This document shows positions 10,310-22,800 of a DNA stretch of 64,000 nucleotides, piece after piece. Under the pieces are notes generated by a model. That model was not told the DNA's origin, searched no databases, and was given only the letters and a program-made list of their open reading frames with translations. Position numbers and translations under genes: made by a program. Each line of letters opens with the position of its first letter. Position 1 is the first letter of the stretch. The stretch comes from Cerioporus squamosus (Eukaryota; Basidiomycota; Agaricomycetes; Polyporales; Polyporaceae), in assembly GCA_022592435.1 (NCBI GenBank), contig JABYQS010000049.1, forward strand, positions 62,001 to 126,000. The letters run 5' to 3'.

Positions 10310-12535
10310 TCTCTCGACATGCCGGCGTACATCCCATGAACCTCGCTTTGGGAGGGCAGAAACCTGTCTTCGAGCTTCATCATCCATTTTGCTGAGCAAC
10401 TTCGGCTGGGTCCACGATCATCTCACACTCATTCCGCTTTGCGCTCATTTCATGCTTCCGTCTTCCGTCTGCTCGACGGTCATCCTCTGTTGTTCTTCTA
10501 GTCGCTCCTTTGCTTCATCACACATCCGATCTCGTCTATCACCATCTGTCTTTTATGCCGCATTCATCCATACTCTCGTGCTCGTGCAATCCAGTGCTCC
10601 TCATGCATGCGTCTCCTCATCTTCCGCTTCCCGTCATCTCCTGTTCCTGACCCTCATTGCCTCCCAAGCAAGCGGATCTTGACGATCCCCCTTCCCTGTA
10701 TCATACATCCTTATCCTGTTCTTCATATGCACACCGCCCCCTGCCGTACTTGTTCTTCCCTCCATCCACCCACTCCCTGCCTACCCTCCCTCACAGGCCC
10801 TCTCCCTGGTTCCCCGGCCGTTCGCCTGCAAGACCTGGATTATCCTGCACCGCCGCATACCATATCCGCGCCGGCCTGTCGTAATACCAATACCCTCCGC
10901 ACCGATATACCGCACCCAGATTGCCCCTCACGCTCACTGTCATGCGCACGTCCGCCCACGGCATCCCCTCCTTCGTTGTCGTCCATGTTCACATTCTGCC
11001 CCGCCGTCGGACGGGCGTGCGAGTGAGGGGCCGTCGTGGCCGCCTGCCTGCTCGTTCCCCATTGGTTGGTTGTTGGAAGGGATGTCAACCGTCCCGCTTA
11101 GCCGTGTCTCACAGTCTGTCTCCCTGGCCGCTCAGTCGCCTTAGCTCGCGCTTCTCTACTTATAGTACTACTGCCTACCACTCGCCCGCCGCTGATTGAT
11201 ATCGGTCGACGATGCGCGATGCGATGCTGCTGCATGTTGTTGCATATGGCGTGCGCGCACCGAGCCCAGCCTCGGTTGCGCTGGACTTATGGATCTCCCT
11301 GCTAATGTCTCTCTCCATATCCATATCTCTCCTCCTCTCTCTCTTTCTCTTCGCTTCCTCTCGAGTCTCTCTGTCTGGTTCCGTGTCGGTACCCGGTGCC
11401 TTCCCTCGTCTACTTACTCGCACACGCGTAGTGATATACGTACTCAATTGCGCGCAGCACATTAATCCTGCCCGGTCTGCGCTGTCTGTTATATATTGTA
11501 CAGAGCCTCCTCTTACGTGGTTTACCCGCTGTAGTACTATAGACCCTGCCTTAGTCCCTCCCTCGTCCGTTGTCCCTTTCCCCACCTGCATCGTCTCTTC
11601 CCATCCAAGCCCCTCTCTCTGTCTCTCTGAACTGCAATGGCAATGGAATCTCAATCTGGAACATCGTCTGTCATACTTGTACTCGTGTGTTTTCGGTCTC
11701 CGACTCAGCTCACGACCACCGCCGCGTGCATGCCGTTCTGCGCAGAATTCGCGCGTACAGGCTCAGAAGAGCTCAGAAGGCAGATTGACAACCGCGAACG
11801 CCGCCGACGCACAACGGACTCTTCGCGGTGCGCAGGATCTGCCAACATGTCATACTAGCCACCGGCTCCGTGTCCCGGTACACACGGATCGGGCCCGACT
11901 CTCCCATGGTTGCGCGCAAGGAACCGTCATGAGCTCACTCGGCGGGGGCTTCTGCGAGTTCCGGCATCTGCTACTGAACTTCGTGCGGGCTTCCCGACGT
12001 CAGGGACACATATGGCAGCAGCGATGAATCCTCGGACGTACGGCGGCCCCGCTGGGTGCTGCGTAAGTTCATATGTGCGCGAAGCACATATGTATGTATC
12101 AGTCGGTGGCAGATGGATGCAATTGTCATTGACCTTGACAGCAGTACTAGTACTTGTAGATGCTTGTGGTAGATTCCCTGCGTTGGCCGGATATGCTCAT
12201 ATGTCGTACGTATCGCCATGAGGCCATGGCTTGCATGATCCCCGGATTGTCCACAGCAGCAGAGCCTCCTCGTTCATATCGTCGAACGATCTGCTGCGAT
12301 CGTGTGCCCCGCTGGAAACTCGGACGGATGTCGATCAGCTTTCTCCTGTTCATCCGAGGGCAGGCGCACCGGCGGACCGCGCCCATCCCGTCGACGCCGC
12401 GCACAGATGAGCTCGCGGATCGGTCCTCCGCCTCTGATCCAAGGCCTAGCGAACTTCACGACTTGGACACTTACCCCAACCTCCACTGCCAGCGACACCG
12501 AGCTCACCGCGGAGGCCTCACGCTGAGATTCTGAC
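10310..12535. other. Long intergenic region, pyrimidine-rich on the plus strand
   Basis: About 2.2 kb without a convincing gene. From 10310 to roughly 11650 the plus strand is strongly C/T-biased with CTCTCTCT-type runs, which keeps plus-strand frames open by composition alone (for example 11212-12027). The left part is probably the 3' UTR of the DUF6593 gene and the right part the promoter of the gluconokinase gene. Confidence 0.5.
12070..12092. repeat. Perfect 9-bp inverted repeat (hairpin), 5-base loop
   Basis: CATATGTGC at 12070-12078 and its reverse complement GCACATATG at 12084-12092 are separated by GCGAA. It could form a small hairpin or a dyad binding site about 450 bp upstream of the gluconokinase start. 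No function can be assigned. Confidence 0.45.
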
Positions 12536-13342
12536 ATGGCCAACGACATGTTTCAGTCCCCCGAACAGCCCGCGGCGCACGCCCCGGACTCGGATGCACC
12601 AAAGCCTGAGACGACTCGCAAGCACCCCATCCTCATCATCGTAATGGTACGCACCCATAATGACACTACAGTGTTCGACAGGCAATCTAACCTCCGAACC
12701 CGCATCCCGTATCGCGCCCCTGAAACTTCACCGACCGTCTCTGAATCCCCCCTCCCCCGGCCGAACCGCCAGGGCGTCGCAGGCACGGGCAAGACGACGC
12801 TCGCGCGCGCCCTCGAAGCGCGCCTCGACATGCCCTACGTCGAGGGCGACGCCCTCCACCCGCCCGCCAACATCGCCAAGATGTCCGCCGGCATCCCCCT
12901 CACCGACGCCGACCGCGAGCCGTGGCTCGAGCTCATCCGCACGACCGCCGAGCGCATGGCGGCCGAGCAGCAGGCGGACCCCGCGTACGCGCGCCGCCCG
13001 GGCGTGCTCGTGACGTGCTCTGCGCTGCGCGGGTACTACCGCGACATTTTGCGCGGGACGCGTGCGCCCCCCGGGCTGCCCGTGCCCGTGCAGCGCCCCG
13101 GGCACCTCGACCTCCCGGCGTACTTTGTGTACATCAAGGGCGACAGGGCGCTCCTTCAGGACCGGATATCGAGGCGCGAGGGGCACTACATGAAGCCGGG
13201 GATGCTGGACAGCCAGCTGCAGACGTTGGAGAGCCCGGAGGGCGAGGACGGGGTCGTCGTCGTGCCGCTGGAGGCGTCGACGGAGGAGCAGGCGGAGATC
13301 GCCATCCGGGAACTGAACAAGATCTTGCCCGAACCACTGTAG
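12536..13342 (+). CDS. Gluconokinase (GntK-type)
   Basis: Phosphorylates D-gluconate to 6-phosphogluconate with ATP, feeding the pentose phosphate pathway; cytosolic. Exons 12536-12646 and 12773-13342 give 226 residues. After a 35-residue variable leader comes the beta-strand HPILIIVM, and the 126-nt intron falls exactly before the P-loop GVAGTGKTTLARAL. Further family marks are YVEGDALHPPANIAKMSAGI, PLTDADREPWL, VTCSALRGYYRDILRG, a YFVYIKGD strand and RREGHYMKPGMLDSQLQTLE, with the final VPLEASTEEQAE. These are the gluconate- and phosphate-contacting motifs of thermoresistant gluconokinases. The intron is a multiple of three without a stop, so retention would insert 42 residues just before the P-loop. 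Third codon positions are strongly G/C. Confidence 0.93.
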   Translation: MANDMFQSPEQPAAHAPDSDAPKPETTRKHPILIIVMVRTHNDTTVFDRQSNLRTRIPYRAPETSPTVSESPLPRPNRQGVAGTGKTTLARALEARLDMPYVEGDALHPPANIAKMSAGIPLTDADREPWLELIRTTAERMAAEQQADPAYARRPGVLVTCSALRGYYRDILRGTRAPPGLPVPVQRPGHLDLPAYFVYIKGDRALLQDRISRREGHYMKPGMLDSQLQTLESPEGEDGVVVVPLEASTEEQAEIAIRELNKILPEPL

Positions 13343-14892
13343 AGAGACTCGAGAGCGGACATAGAAGTGAGCATCCATCTGTACCATCATCCACAGCCTA
13401 TCATAGAGGTCTGCCGGGAAGTTTTCGCACGTCCCCTCTGTCGCCATCGCGCCGGTCTTGTGGTGTCCTACGGCGACGCGCGACGAACGTCAAAAACAGA
13501 GCGTCGTGCGGATAGCCTCAATTGCAGGGGATCACTTCGTTCGCGATCTGTGCGATCCCATGCTGAGCCCTTCGGAGGGGTAGCTGTACCTTGAGCTGTA
13601 CTGTACAAAGCCATCATGCTACCTGCATTATCTCTGAGGCGATCGGAAGAAGCTTGGCAGCGACCTCTCTTGATTTGCATTCCAAGCTCTTTGATTGATC
13701 CTGCAGCGCCCGGATATCTACGTGCAATGAAGCACTCGACCCGGAGGAGGAACTTCATACCGTGGCCGTGGTACGGACTTGCAACCAGCATGCGCTGCCT
13801 TAGGCTTGTAGCTCTTGAGGGGGGGGGTCGCAGATACCCCCCGTGAGAACTTCTGAGTGCGAAGTTTGGCTGGTGGGAACGATCGGAGTTCGAAGCTCGG
13901 GCGCTAGCACTTGCGTAAAACTCATTCTCTCGTCCTCCAAGCTGCCGAGATCGTGGACAAAGTTCCCTGAGACCACGGTCTCCGGGTCGTGTATCTACCA
14001 CACGGCGTAATTTCTGGCTGTGCCTGGACTCCCAAGTGGACGAGGGACTGAGAGCGAGAGAAGATGTTCCCACGGTACCTCACTGCCACCCCCCCTGCGA
14101 AGACGTACCAGCCTGTATTCTGAGGGACGAGGAACTACAGGCTGGCAAGCGAGCCTAGCGCTGCCTCTCTGACTAGCTTCCGCTATTGCCCAGCAGCGCC
14201 CTGACGGGCTCGCGGATCCAGCGGCTCCTTCGCCCGAACTCATCGTGCTTCTGCGACGTTGCCATGAGCAGAAGCCAGAGCGTTCCGGGGTGCTCGACAT
14301 TGTCGAACTCGACTGTCAAAGCGTCCACAGGGGAACGTGGTACGTGTGGTTCGCCAGCGAGGTCGGAAGGCTCGTCTGGAACACTACCTCTCTTGCGCGT
14401 GGAACTATGGGGAGCCCTCTTGAAGCCGGTGCAGCACACTGGCAGGAGGGATCAATCGCGAAGCTCACAGCACCCCTGCTTTCGTCACGATGCATCTGCA
14501 GAAACGGCCACTCGCACGGCGTGTCGGAGGGGATGGTCGTGAACAACTGCCTTGGGGTCGTCCGTGAGCTCGTGAATGCCATCCTCGCGACCCACAGCGA
14601 CCGGTGGTCGACGCATCAAGAGAGCGGAGCCTCTTCGTGTTTGGTGACGCGGGAAGATGAGGAACGTGCGATGTTGTGTCGTTATTATGAAGGCTCTGGA
14701 GGCATGGGGATGTGTACGACACTAAGGTTCGACGTCTCGCCCTTTGTACCTGCGATACGTGCATAACATGTGCGGCCAGATGATCTGGAGCTCATCGGCA
14801 TCTATCATGCCTCCCGTGATGGAACAACTGCGGATATTTCTAACAGTACCCCATACTCAGTTCACGATTCGGTTGGATAGGACGGACCGCAC
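13343..14892. other. Intergenic region with an unassigned open frame at 14245-14766
   Basis: About 1.5 kb. The plus-strand frame 14245-14766 (174 codons) has one stretch, RELVNAILATHSDRW, that loosely recalls the helix before the catalytic loop of fungal FunK1 kinases, but no HRD-like or DFG-like motif follows. I therefore list it as unassigned rather than as a gene. The minus-strand frame 13468-14073 has no recognisable content. Confidence 0.35.
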
Positions 14893-16137
14893 TCACTTGA
14901 ACCCTTGAGCGGACAAGGTACCTGATCCGCACATGATGCGTGCAGGAGACGACACCGCGTCGTCTGCCGTGCTGGCCTCAACAGAGAGCGACCCGGACCA
15001 CTGGGCTCGGCAGGCTAGTGCATCGGCACTACCCTCCTCGAGCGCGTGCAATGCCCAGCTAACCCTTCCACGCGGGACGTGCACGTCGCCGGTGATCTTC
15101 ATTGCGAGGAGCAGATCGCCAGATTCCACTTTCTTCAAGGTGAGGTACAGGAGCTCAATCCCGTTCAACCCGTACGAGCCGTACCAGAGGCCCTCCATGG
15201 TCTGCAGCGACCAGTCGGGAGACCGAGGGTCTACACTTGGCAGGATGGTCCGCTTCAGAGGGTAGTATCGAGGGGGACGGTCGTCGAGCGACTCCAATGG
15301 CAAGGAAGGACGATGGAGGGCCGCACAGGGACACCTCTCTGGATTTTGCAGACAGCGGATGGACAACGCTGGCGGCTTCCGTATGTCAGAGGGCCCTGTC
15401 CATATGATGGGAAGCCGCGCTGCGGGATATATCCTGATGATTGAGCTGTGGTCCTGTTGGCACTCCGGCAGCTCGGAGAGACGAGGTAGGCGTGCTGTCG
15501 TGTCGTACCAAGGTGCGACGCCTGGGAACTCTGGAAGGTCCACCGTCTTATGATAGAACTGGAGATTGTGCCTTGTCATGGACTCGGCTCGAACGTAGAG
15601 AGTCGCAGAATGCCGTGTGTTAATGAATGCGGATGGGTCCTCGCAGCAGAACACGCGGACTTCGGGAGGAGTATCGGTGTCTGCGGCGTCATCGTACGAC
15701 CCAGCTTCCTGAGGTTCCTCGCTGTTTGGGACGGACTCGAAACTGATCTTGGTGGTGCGGATGTACGAAGGGGGAAGGGGATCGCGATCGACATGCGTAG
15801 CAAATGACCAAACCTCTCCTATAATGCCTCCCTGCTCATTCTCATCCCCGGCAATCAGCCTAAACTCCATGACGTTCCCCCGGAACGGGTGGTCGTTCGC
15901 CCACAGCCCGAGGATTGGACCATACGGATGAATCAACTTGGAGTAGATAGTGAGGGGAGGGAGACCGCCAAGGTGCGTGAAGTCTTTGAGTCCGTATGGG
16001 GCACAAAGTTTTCTCCACAGAGAGTCGTTTGCGAGGTGATGATGCAACGCCTTGCAGGTGCTACAGAAGTTGACGAGGTCGCCGACAGTAGAGAAGTCAA
16101 CCAACACATGTACGATGTCGAATGGAAGTTGCAGCAT
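14893..16137 (-). CDS. F-box protein (FBXO31-like architecture), intronless
   Basis: Single-exon gene of 414 residues. The F-box occupies about residues 1-45: MLQLPFDIVHVLVDFS, then VGDLVNFCSTCKALHHHLA and DSLWRKLC. It is followed by HPYGPILGLWANDHPFRGNV and MEFRL, a beta-rich pattern like the substrate-binding region of FBXO31-type proteins. F-box proteins dock on Skp1 in SCF ubiquitin ligases and recruit a substrate; the substrate here is unknown. It is unrelated in sequence to the leucine-rich F-box paralogues that begin 500 bp downstream on the + axis, apart from the F-box itself. There is no frame break, and the lack of introns is unusual for this window. Confidence 0.75.
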   Translation of the reverse strand: MLQLPFDIVHVLVDFSTVGDLVNFCSTCKALHHHLANDSLWRKLCAPYGLKDFTHLGGLPPLTIYSKLIHPYGPILGLWANDHPFRGNVMEFRLIAGDENEQGGIIGEVWSFATHVDRDPLPPSYIRTTKISFESVPNSEEPQEAGSYDDAADTDTPPEVRVFCCEDPSAFINTRHSATLYVRAESMTRHNLQFYHKTVDLPEFPGVAPWYDTTARLPRLSELPECQQDHSSIIRIYPAARLPIIWTGPSDIRKPPALSIRCLQNPERCPCAALHRPSLPLESLDDRPPRYYPLKRTILPSVDPRSPDWSLQTMEGLWYGSYGLNGIELLYLTLKKVESGDLLLAMKITGDVHVPRGRVSWALHALEEGSADALACRAQWSGSLSVEASTADDAVSSPARIMCGSGTLSAQGFK

Positions 16138-16629
16138 AATAACTCAAGTAAGTATGAGATTCGCGGGCAACTGCGAGTCAGACCGATGACAAGTATTAGG
16201 ACGAGTGTCTTGAGTCAGGAGTGGGTCGGGCGTCTGAGTTGCCTATTTTGACTCGAAGACGATTCAACGACGGACTGGCCACCGCGCCATCCAGAACGCA
16301 ACTGAAACGCAACTTGTAATAGCGGCGGTATGTGGTTCAGACACGTCGGGCTGACTCGACGCCATGTAATCTCTTATGCACACGGCACATCCAGTCCTCA
16401 ACAAGTGTTTGTGGCTTGTACAATCTCGTTCTATCCAGTCCATATAGTGCCACCCAGCCTGGCACGACTCGAGTCCTTGCGATCCGTCTCGAAGTTCAAC
16501 CTTCCTGGGGCCGACCCATGGATTTGCTGAATTTGGTTATGTCTATTGCACCAGAGCCTTCAAATGCAGATGCTTCTTATGCCCTCTTGCATGGTGCTGA
16601 CGAAGTCTGGTTCTGTGGTGTCGTTGGCG

Positions 16630-18005
16630 TCAGTAGCGAGCGATGTCATCGCGTTCAGTTTTGGCGTACCATGCATTGGCGATTGAGTCAAGGTGAGCAT
16701 CAGTCACGTCCACCTCGGCGAGATTCAAGGTGACCTCCTCCAGCTGACCTATTAACATCAGAGGTTGCAGCGAAACGCCCAGGTCCGAGTCACCGTCGCG
16801 GCGTTGGGGGAAGTAGATGTCGAGGCGCAGCTTTACGAGGGTCTTGGCGAAGGGGAGAAAGGGTAGCGCCTGCACGCACTCCACGACAGTGACAGCGGGC
16901 TGCAAGTCGGTGTGGAATCCGAGCATGATAGATGAAAGCCGGCTGAAGGTAGAACTTCGCATAAACCATCCAATGTCCAGCGGGTTCCCATTGACCGTCA
17001 GATCCTGCACCTTCGAGAACGCATAGCACGGGAACAGGTCTTCCGCGCCCAAAGGACCCCCAGACCGCAGCATGACGTCCATAACCTCAAGACGAGGGAG
17101 GAGCCTGGGCGAGCGCCGATAGCATGGGATCGCGGACCACGGCGAAGTCTAACTTGAACGAACGGAGGTTTGTAGAGTGCCGCAGGACGTGGTCTCGGTA
17201 GTAGTCCAGGTTGCCTAGCGTCGCTCACGCCCCGGTGATGTGGAGATGCTCCAGCATAGGGCAAGCGACCTTCACGATGTCCAGGGCGCTGCTCAATGCT
17301 GCATCTTCCTGTCCAGGCTCGCAAAATATACCTTCCATGTAGAATGGTGTCATGGGAGGTCCTGCGAGAGTGCGAAGCGCGAGCATGTTGAAAGGAAGCA
17401 TGAGACACGTCCAGTGGAGGATGCGAAGGTTCGGGAAAATGGGCTGCCCGCCGTTCATTTTACGGAGTTGAGAGAGGAGGGAAGATGCGCAGTCCTCGTC
17501 GAAGAAGCCGCCAGCTCGGGAAGAGAAGCGTTCCAGTGGAGGTCGATGGATCATGCGGCGGTGGTATAGGATGCACCTCACGCGGCGGGCGTACTGCTGG
17601 AAGCGGCACCGTTCTGACTCGGGAATCTCGTACTTCTCGGGCGGTTCGATTCTCTAACGGACCAAGGATGAGCAGGCACATTGCTATCAGTACGGAGGGA
17701 CTTACTACGGATGAATGCTGTATACGAAGCCATTGCTGAAGGCTTGTGAACAGTTGGAAGAGAGGTGAAATGCTGTATGGGAGAGCGGCCCATAACACAT
17801 CGAGAGCGAATGGAGACCAGGTCTTGCATACCAGGGCACAGCTTGCCAGAGACGTCCTGTCGACACGAACGACTTGAAGGCCGAGATCTCGGACGGAGAG
17901 CGGCAGAGATGCTTTCCCCCAACATGGCACTGGGGAGAAATTAGAGAAGAACTCCTCGAGAACGTGGGGGAAGCTCAGAACCAGGCGTGTGGCACTGTCG
18001 GACAT
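16630..18005 (-). pseudogene. Decayed F-box / leucine-rich paralogue A
   Basis: Minus-strand member of a local family. It starts MSDSATRLVLSFPHVLEEFF at 18005 with the F-box core RTSLASCALVCKTWSPFALDVLWAALP. An intron with donor gtaagt joins to KYEIPESERCRFQQYARRV, then FPNLRILHWTCLMLP and VKVACPMLEHLHITG. An in-frame TGA follows at about 17225 (after HITGA), then DYYRDHVLRHSTNLRSFKL and DPMLSALAQ, and a one-base shift into PRLEVMDVMLRSGGPLG. The C-terminal leucine-rich part runs to the stop at 16630. Compared with paralogue C (30575-32251) the order of motifs is the same. Stop plus shift make a pseudogene likely; a sequencing error could explain the shift but not easily the stop. Confidence 0.7.
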
Positions 18006-18474
18006 GGGAGTCGAACGGCGGGGTCGGAAGCCTGTCTGAAAGCTACGCTTGGCGACGCATTGCCACTATATGTAGGACTTCTGGAATTGATGGGAGGCAA
18101 AGTCATAATATGTGGCCGCTACAGTTTATGATGGCCAGCACAAGAGACACCTAATCCGGACATGTACGCCTGCAACAATGAAGCTGTTCCTGAGCAAAAA
18201 GGTACATTCTGGGCTCAAGGACGGGTACGAACCTGGCTTATGTTGTTTTCCACCGATGTTGACACAGTACAAGGCCTAGGTCCGCATATGCCTGTTCGCT
18301 GTCCCTTAGGATATACCACAGTGTCCGCGATACTTCACGAGGGTAATGCGAGGAGAACGGTCAAGAGACAGCCTAGAGACACGCAAGCTCAGAGTGGTCG
18401 ATGTTCAAAATGAGCTCCGCGAGCGCTTGAGCAGCAGCGAGCGGAGAACCCCTCGCGCCTTACTCTCAGAACTC

Positions 18475-19869
18475 TCATATGTACAACCGAAACGCTGGGA
18501 GCAGCGGCCACAACGCCGCCATTGCATGGAGATCGGCGTCGGTCACCACAGCCTCAGCGAGCACCAACGTAACGTCTTGCAGCTGAGCGGGCGACAACAA
18601 AGGTTGCAACAGGGCGCTGAAGCTCACCGCCTTTTCGTCGTCGTCGTCGTCGTCGACAAGCGGCGTCGCCGTGTCGAGACGCAGCCTTATGAGGGCGTTT
18701 GCGCAGGGCAGCAGAGCCAGAAGCCCCACGCAGCTCTTGATGAAGCCCGGCGCTTCTCGTGTAGGAGGCTTTGGATGGAAGAGTCGGCCGGAGGTGAAAC
18801 TCGGGAGAAGCCTGTTGGCGTTCAATGCGGCGGCTCTGACCGTGAATTCCCGCAAAGCAGGGAACGCATTCAAGTTGCTTGGGACCTGAAGGGGTCCCCG
18901 GCGCTGTAGCATGACCTCCATGACCTCCAGCCGAGGGAGGGAGGCCAGGAGTGGGAGCATGATGTTGCCGAGTATTCCATCGATGCTGGCCAAACGGAGG
19001 TTTGTAGAGAGGGGGTACAGAAGGCTAGGGAGGTCTCGCGTGAAGTCCAAGCTTCAGTAAGCCTTGCGCCCATACAACCCGAGATGCTCCAGCCTGGGGC
19101 AAGCAACCCCCATGTGTCGATGGCGTCCGCAATGCCGCATTCCTCCCTAGAAGTTGAAATATGGGGTTCTTCCCTGTCCTGATGTAGAAGGCCCACAGGC
19201 GGAGTGCTAGCGCGAGCCGACGAGCGGGTGTCGTGGTAGACGTCCACTATAGGATTCGCAGGTCCGGCAAGAGGGGCTGTCCGCCATTCCGACATATCGA
19301 AGAGCTGCGAAAGACGGGAGATGCGGAGTTGAGCTGGCCCCGTCGAAGCAGCTCTCCTCGGAGGCGAGGATTCAGCCTCTCTTGCCTCTGAGGTTATTGT
19401 CTCCGCGTTCGATCCTTCGTTCGTACCTGAAGCGCACCCGCTTGTGTACGACGCACTTCACGCGGGAGGCATACTCCTGGAAGCGGCGCCACTCCAACTC
19501 CGGAACCTGGTTACCTGGATCAGCAAGCGCGTTCAGTTCATGTTATCAAAACGAGCTTACAGCTCCTGGCTTTCGGCCCATTTGTAGTTCCTGGTAAGGA
19601 CTAGGGATGAGCCCGAGGAGTGGCGATATATTGTGTGGGAGAGCAGCCCATGACACATGGTTTGCCACGACGGGGGACCAGGTCTTGACTCATGCATACC
19701 AGCGCGCAAACCGCTAGGGACTTCCTATCGACATCAGCGACTTGATCGGAAGAGCGGGATTGTGGAGCGGCGGAAACGGTCGCCCCCAGTGTTTGACCGG
19801 AGAGAAGTAAGAGAAGATGTCTTCGAGGAAGTCGGGGACGCTCAACACTAGGAGTGTGGCGTCAGACAT
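18475..19869 (-). pseudogene. Decayed F-box / leucine-rich paralogue B
   Basis: Same family as A and C. It starts MSDATLLVLSVPDFLEDIFS at 19869, with PVKHWGRPFPPL matching C's PTRPWQDPFPPL. Frame breaks occur at about 19735 (just before SLAVCALVC) and about 19690 (before TWSPVVANHVSWAALP). After an intron comes NQVPELEWRRFQEYASRVK, then degraded sequence. The C-terminal part is open again: TNLRLASIDGILGNIMLPLL, ASLPRLEVMEVMLQRRGPL, FPALREFTVRAAALN and QLQDVTLVLAEAVVTDADLH, ending at 18475. There are at least two shifts plus poorly matching sequence around 19050-19400. Likely a non-functional copy; F-box and LRR halves can still be aligned to paralogue C by eye. Confidence 0.7.
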
Positions 19870-22800
19870 GGGGATGAGGCGCGGCAGGTGCCATTCGAGA
19901 TCTGGCGGAGCCTTGCAGTTATATGTGGATGTCACTGTGCCAGTGAGAGCCGATGCGTAGGTGGCACAAGGGAAGCGGATCCGGTGTATGTCTACGACAA
20001 TAACCCAAATACTCAGCGATGTTGAAAGAACCCAGGAATACTATGGGGGACTTGCCTTGCTTTGTCCCGTCTGTCTTGTGCTCTTCGCTCGAATAGGGAG
20101 CAACATTTCGGGAAGTCGCCCGGTCGCGGGAGTGGGCGGTGAACCATTGCTGGGACGAAGGATAATCAGACATTGTTAGTCGAGAACGGCGAGAAAGCTC
20201 CCGCACCATGAGAAGTTCCGCCCAACGAGAGCGGTCTTATGGTGACGACACCATATCAGCCTGCCCGCCGGTTCTGACGAACGTCATGGCGGCGTATGAT
20301 GCAACGAACGACCGCACTGAGTCCACGACCACCTGCCATTCCGAGTCGACAGGTGGCGACGGTTCAGCTTCCTGCAGCTGAATGGTCGTGCAGCTCCCCT
20401 GGTAACGTCAACCTGACGGGGTCCCCAGTGCTTGCAAAACTACACGGTGACGAACGACGTGCTCGAGCTTCCGCGGCGGCAACGTGCATCCACAGTTGGG
20501 GGTTCGGTATCTGTGCCCGGATGCCTAACGGACCGCCGGTATCAGCGAAGGGCACCTGTGCGCGTCACAGGCGGCCGCCACCGCAGAGTGCGTCGCCAGG
20601 TTCTCGAGATAGAGTACCGAACCTTGAGCCGCAGTCACCATCGCGAACCGTCGAAGCCGCCGACGACAATGCAATTCAGGACCCTAGCCCACCGTGGCGT
20701 GCGCCGGGTGTCCGTGTGCTGATGGCTAACGATCTGAGAACCTCGGAGACTCCGTCAGCTGCTCGGTGTGTGGTCCCTGGTACCGAACCTTGAATCCCGT
20801 TCATGACGGAGCTTGATATCGCCAGGCGTCTGCTGCACGTCTCCCCGGCGGGCGATCCGCTGTCAAAGACCCACGGCAGCCAGCTGCTAGGCTGGCATCA
20901 AAGCATGCCCAACGTAGCGCGCGAGAGATGTGTGTGTGTGTCTGAGAAAGGGCGACGCCACTGGTATCGGATGGGTGAGCCGGAGTGTTGCTCTTCCAAC
21001 ACGGGAGTCTGGCGTATCGCTGGCTACTCGATCGCTGTAGGTTTGATCTTCGCCGGGCGCTCTACGGAGGGGTAGTTCTGTGCCTTGCTTCGCTCGTACG
21101 CTGTATGGCAAACACCTGAGAGGTGTTCTAGCGCAGGCACAGAAGTGGAGACGCACCATATCACAGGCTCTGTGCCGCTGGCAGAGGAGGGCCACCGCCA
21201 TGCATATGCAAGCCAGCCTGCGAACGTGCACGCTGCATGCAATTGGCGACAGCATGGGTAGTCTGACGCGCTGACACTCCCGCGATGTCCGCTGACCACT
21301 CCGTGAAGGTGCAACCTTCCGCAGCGAGTGAAGGCAGACGGGGCTGCCATGGGAATCCTGGAGAGGCTTCTGGGGCATCAGTACTTACAGCATCGAACAT
21401 ACATCGTGTTCGCCTACTTGGTCACGATTATGCAACTCAGCTCGCTGCTAACCCTGCGGACGAGGGTGACCGCCAAAGTCGCGGAGATCCGATACGCGAG
21501 GGTCGCCTTCGGGTACGGCGCGTGCCTGCGATTTCATTATGCATTCGGCCCAGGTCGGGGCGAGCATGCCATCGGCAAGCATCGCTGCAGGGCGTCGACC
21601 AGTGTGCGCCGGGATGTCAGAGGGTCCTCGGCTCTGTCAAGATGCGACGTTTCGCGGCCTCCCGTGCCATGGGTTATTTCCTCAGCCGCAGACAGGCAGT
21701 GATCCATGAGGCTGGGGACGTTGCACGCCGTGCGAAGGGCCGACTGTGCGCGGGGACATGAGGCTGGCTGGCGACACGACCCCCGAAGTGTCCGAGAGTC
21801 GTGTCGTGATGCGCCGTACGACACGGTACACAAACAATACCCTGGGCATGGGCGGGCGGGCACGGGGGTCGCATCCAGGCTCGACATGGGCGGACAGTGC
21901 GAGCGCGGCCAAGGAAGGCAGGAGGAGCTCGCTCTTTGACGACGGCGAGGTGCATGGGCGTCGGTGCTGTGTTCTGTTTGAGGTCCGTTAGCGTTGTGTT
22001 TTGCTTGTGTGTTCCGGCCCGAGCCCGCGCTGCGCTGATGAGGGAGGAGAGTGATCCGGAAGCCTGGTTGGGCGGGGAAGCTGTTATCAAACGAAATCAT
22101 TTAGATGGACGCACTGCCATGCAACAGATAATCGGATTGAGGGTGTGGATGAGATGAAGGAAAGCTACATAGAAGCAGACGTACGCTGACGAAGTCGGTC
22201 TTACCTTGACACGCTGGCGTCTCCAAGCACGCAGCTACGGATGTGTAAGGCGACAGCGGTGGTGCCAAGGTTGGACGTTGACGTGAAACACAATCTGAGG
22301 TAAGGCAGACTCGGTGGTGGTGGTAGACCAAGCGCAGAAATGAGACCGGGGAGGGTGCCGACGGTAAGATCGGAATCTGGGTGAGCAGATGGATCGGGAA
22401 GCTGTCGTGATGCTTGCGGAGAGCGTGATTGGAGCGTGCAGACGATCTCCCAGAACAGTCCTCTGCTGGCAGCTGCTTGTGCTGGTCGAGGTTAGCTAGG
22501 CTGTATCTGCGACGCTCTTACCACGCTCAATCCCACCTGGCCTCGCAGCTTCCGGTCCCGGCGGGAAGAGCAGACGACCAGGGAAGAGAACCGTGCCCAA
22601 CCTTGATACGCAGCTCTACGCCCGCACGCCGCCCCACGCGAACGCGACAGCCTCTCAGAAACGATGTTCCTGGCAGAGATCTCCCTTCCACCCAACGAAT
22701 GCATACGCGACAGCATGGCCAGCGGCAGCATCACTCGTCGGCGACGGATTCAACGCGCACGTCGACATGGTAATCGTTCCGTGTCCGCCCTCTCTGATTG

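Noticed and set aside
11212..12027. Plus-strand open frame of 271 codons
   Set aside because: The frame is kept open by C/T-rich composition; its translation is Ser/Leu/Arg-biased with no domain and lies in the long intergenic region.
12728..13447. Minus-strand open frame of 239 codons opposite gluconokinase
   Set aside because: Antisense shadow caused by high G/C at third codon positions; the plus strand encodes a clear P-loop kinase.
21537..22100. Minus-strand open frame of 187 codons
   Set aside because: Arg/Pro/Ser-rich translation without domain, splice structure or conserved-looking blocks; overlapping frames on both strands are equally open.
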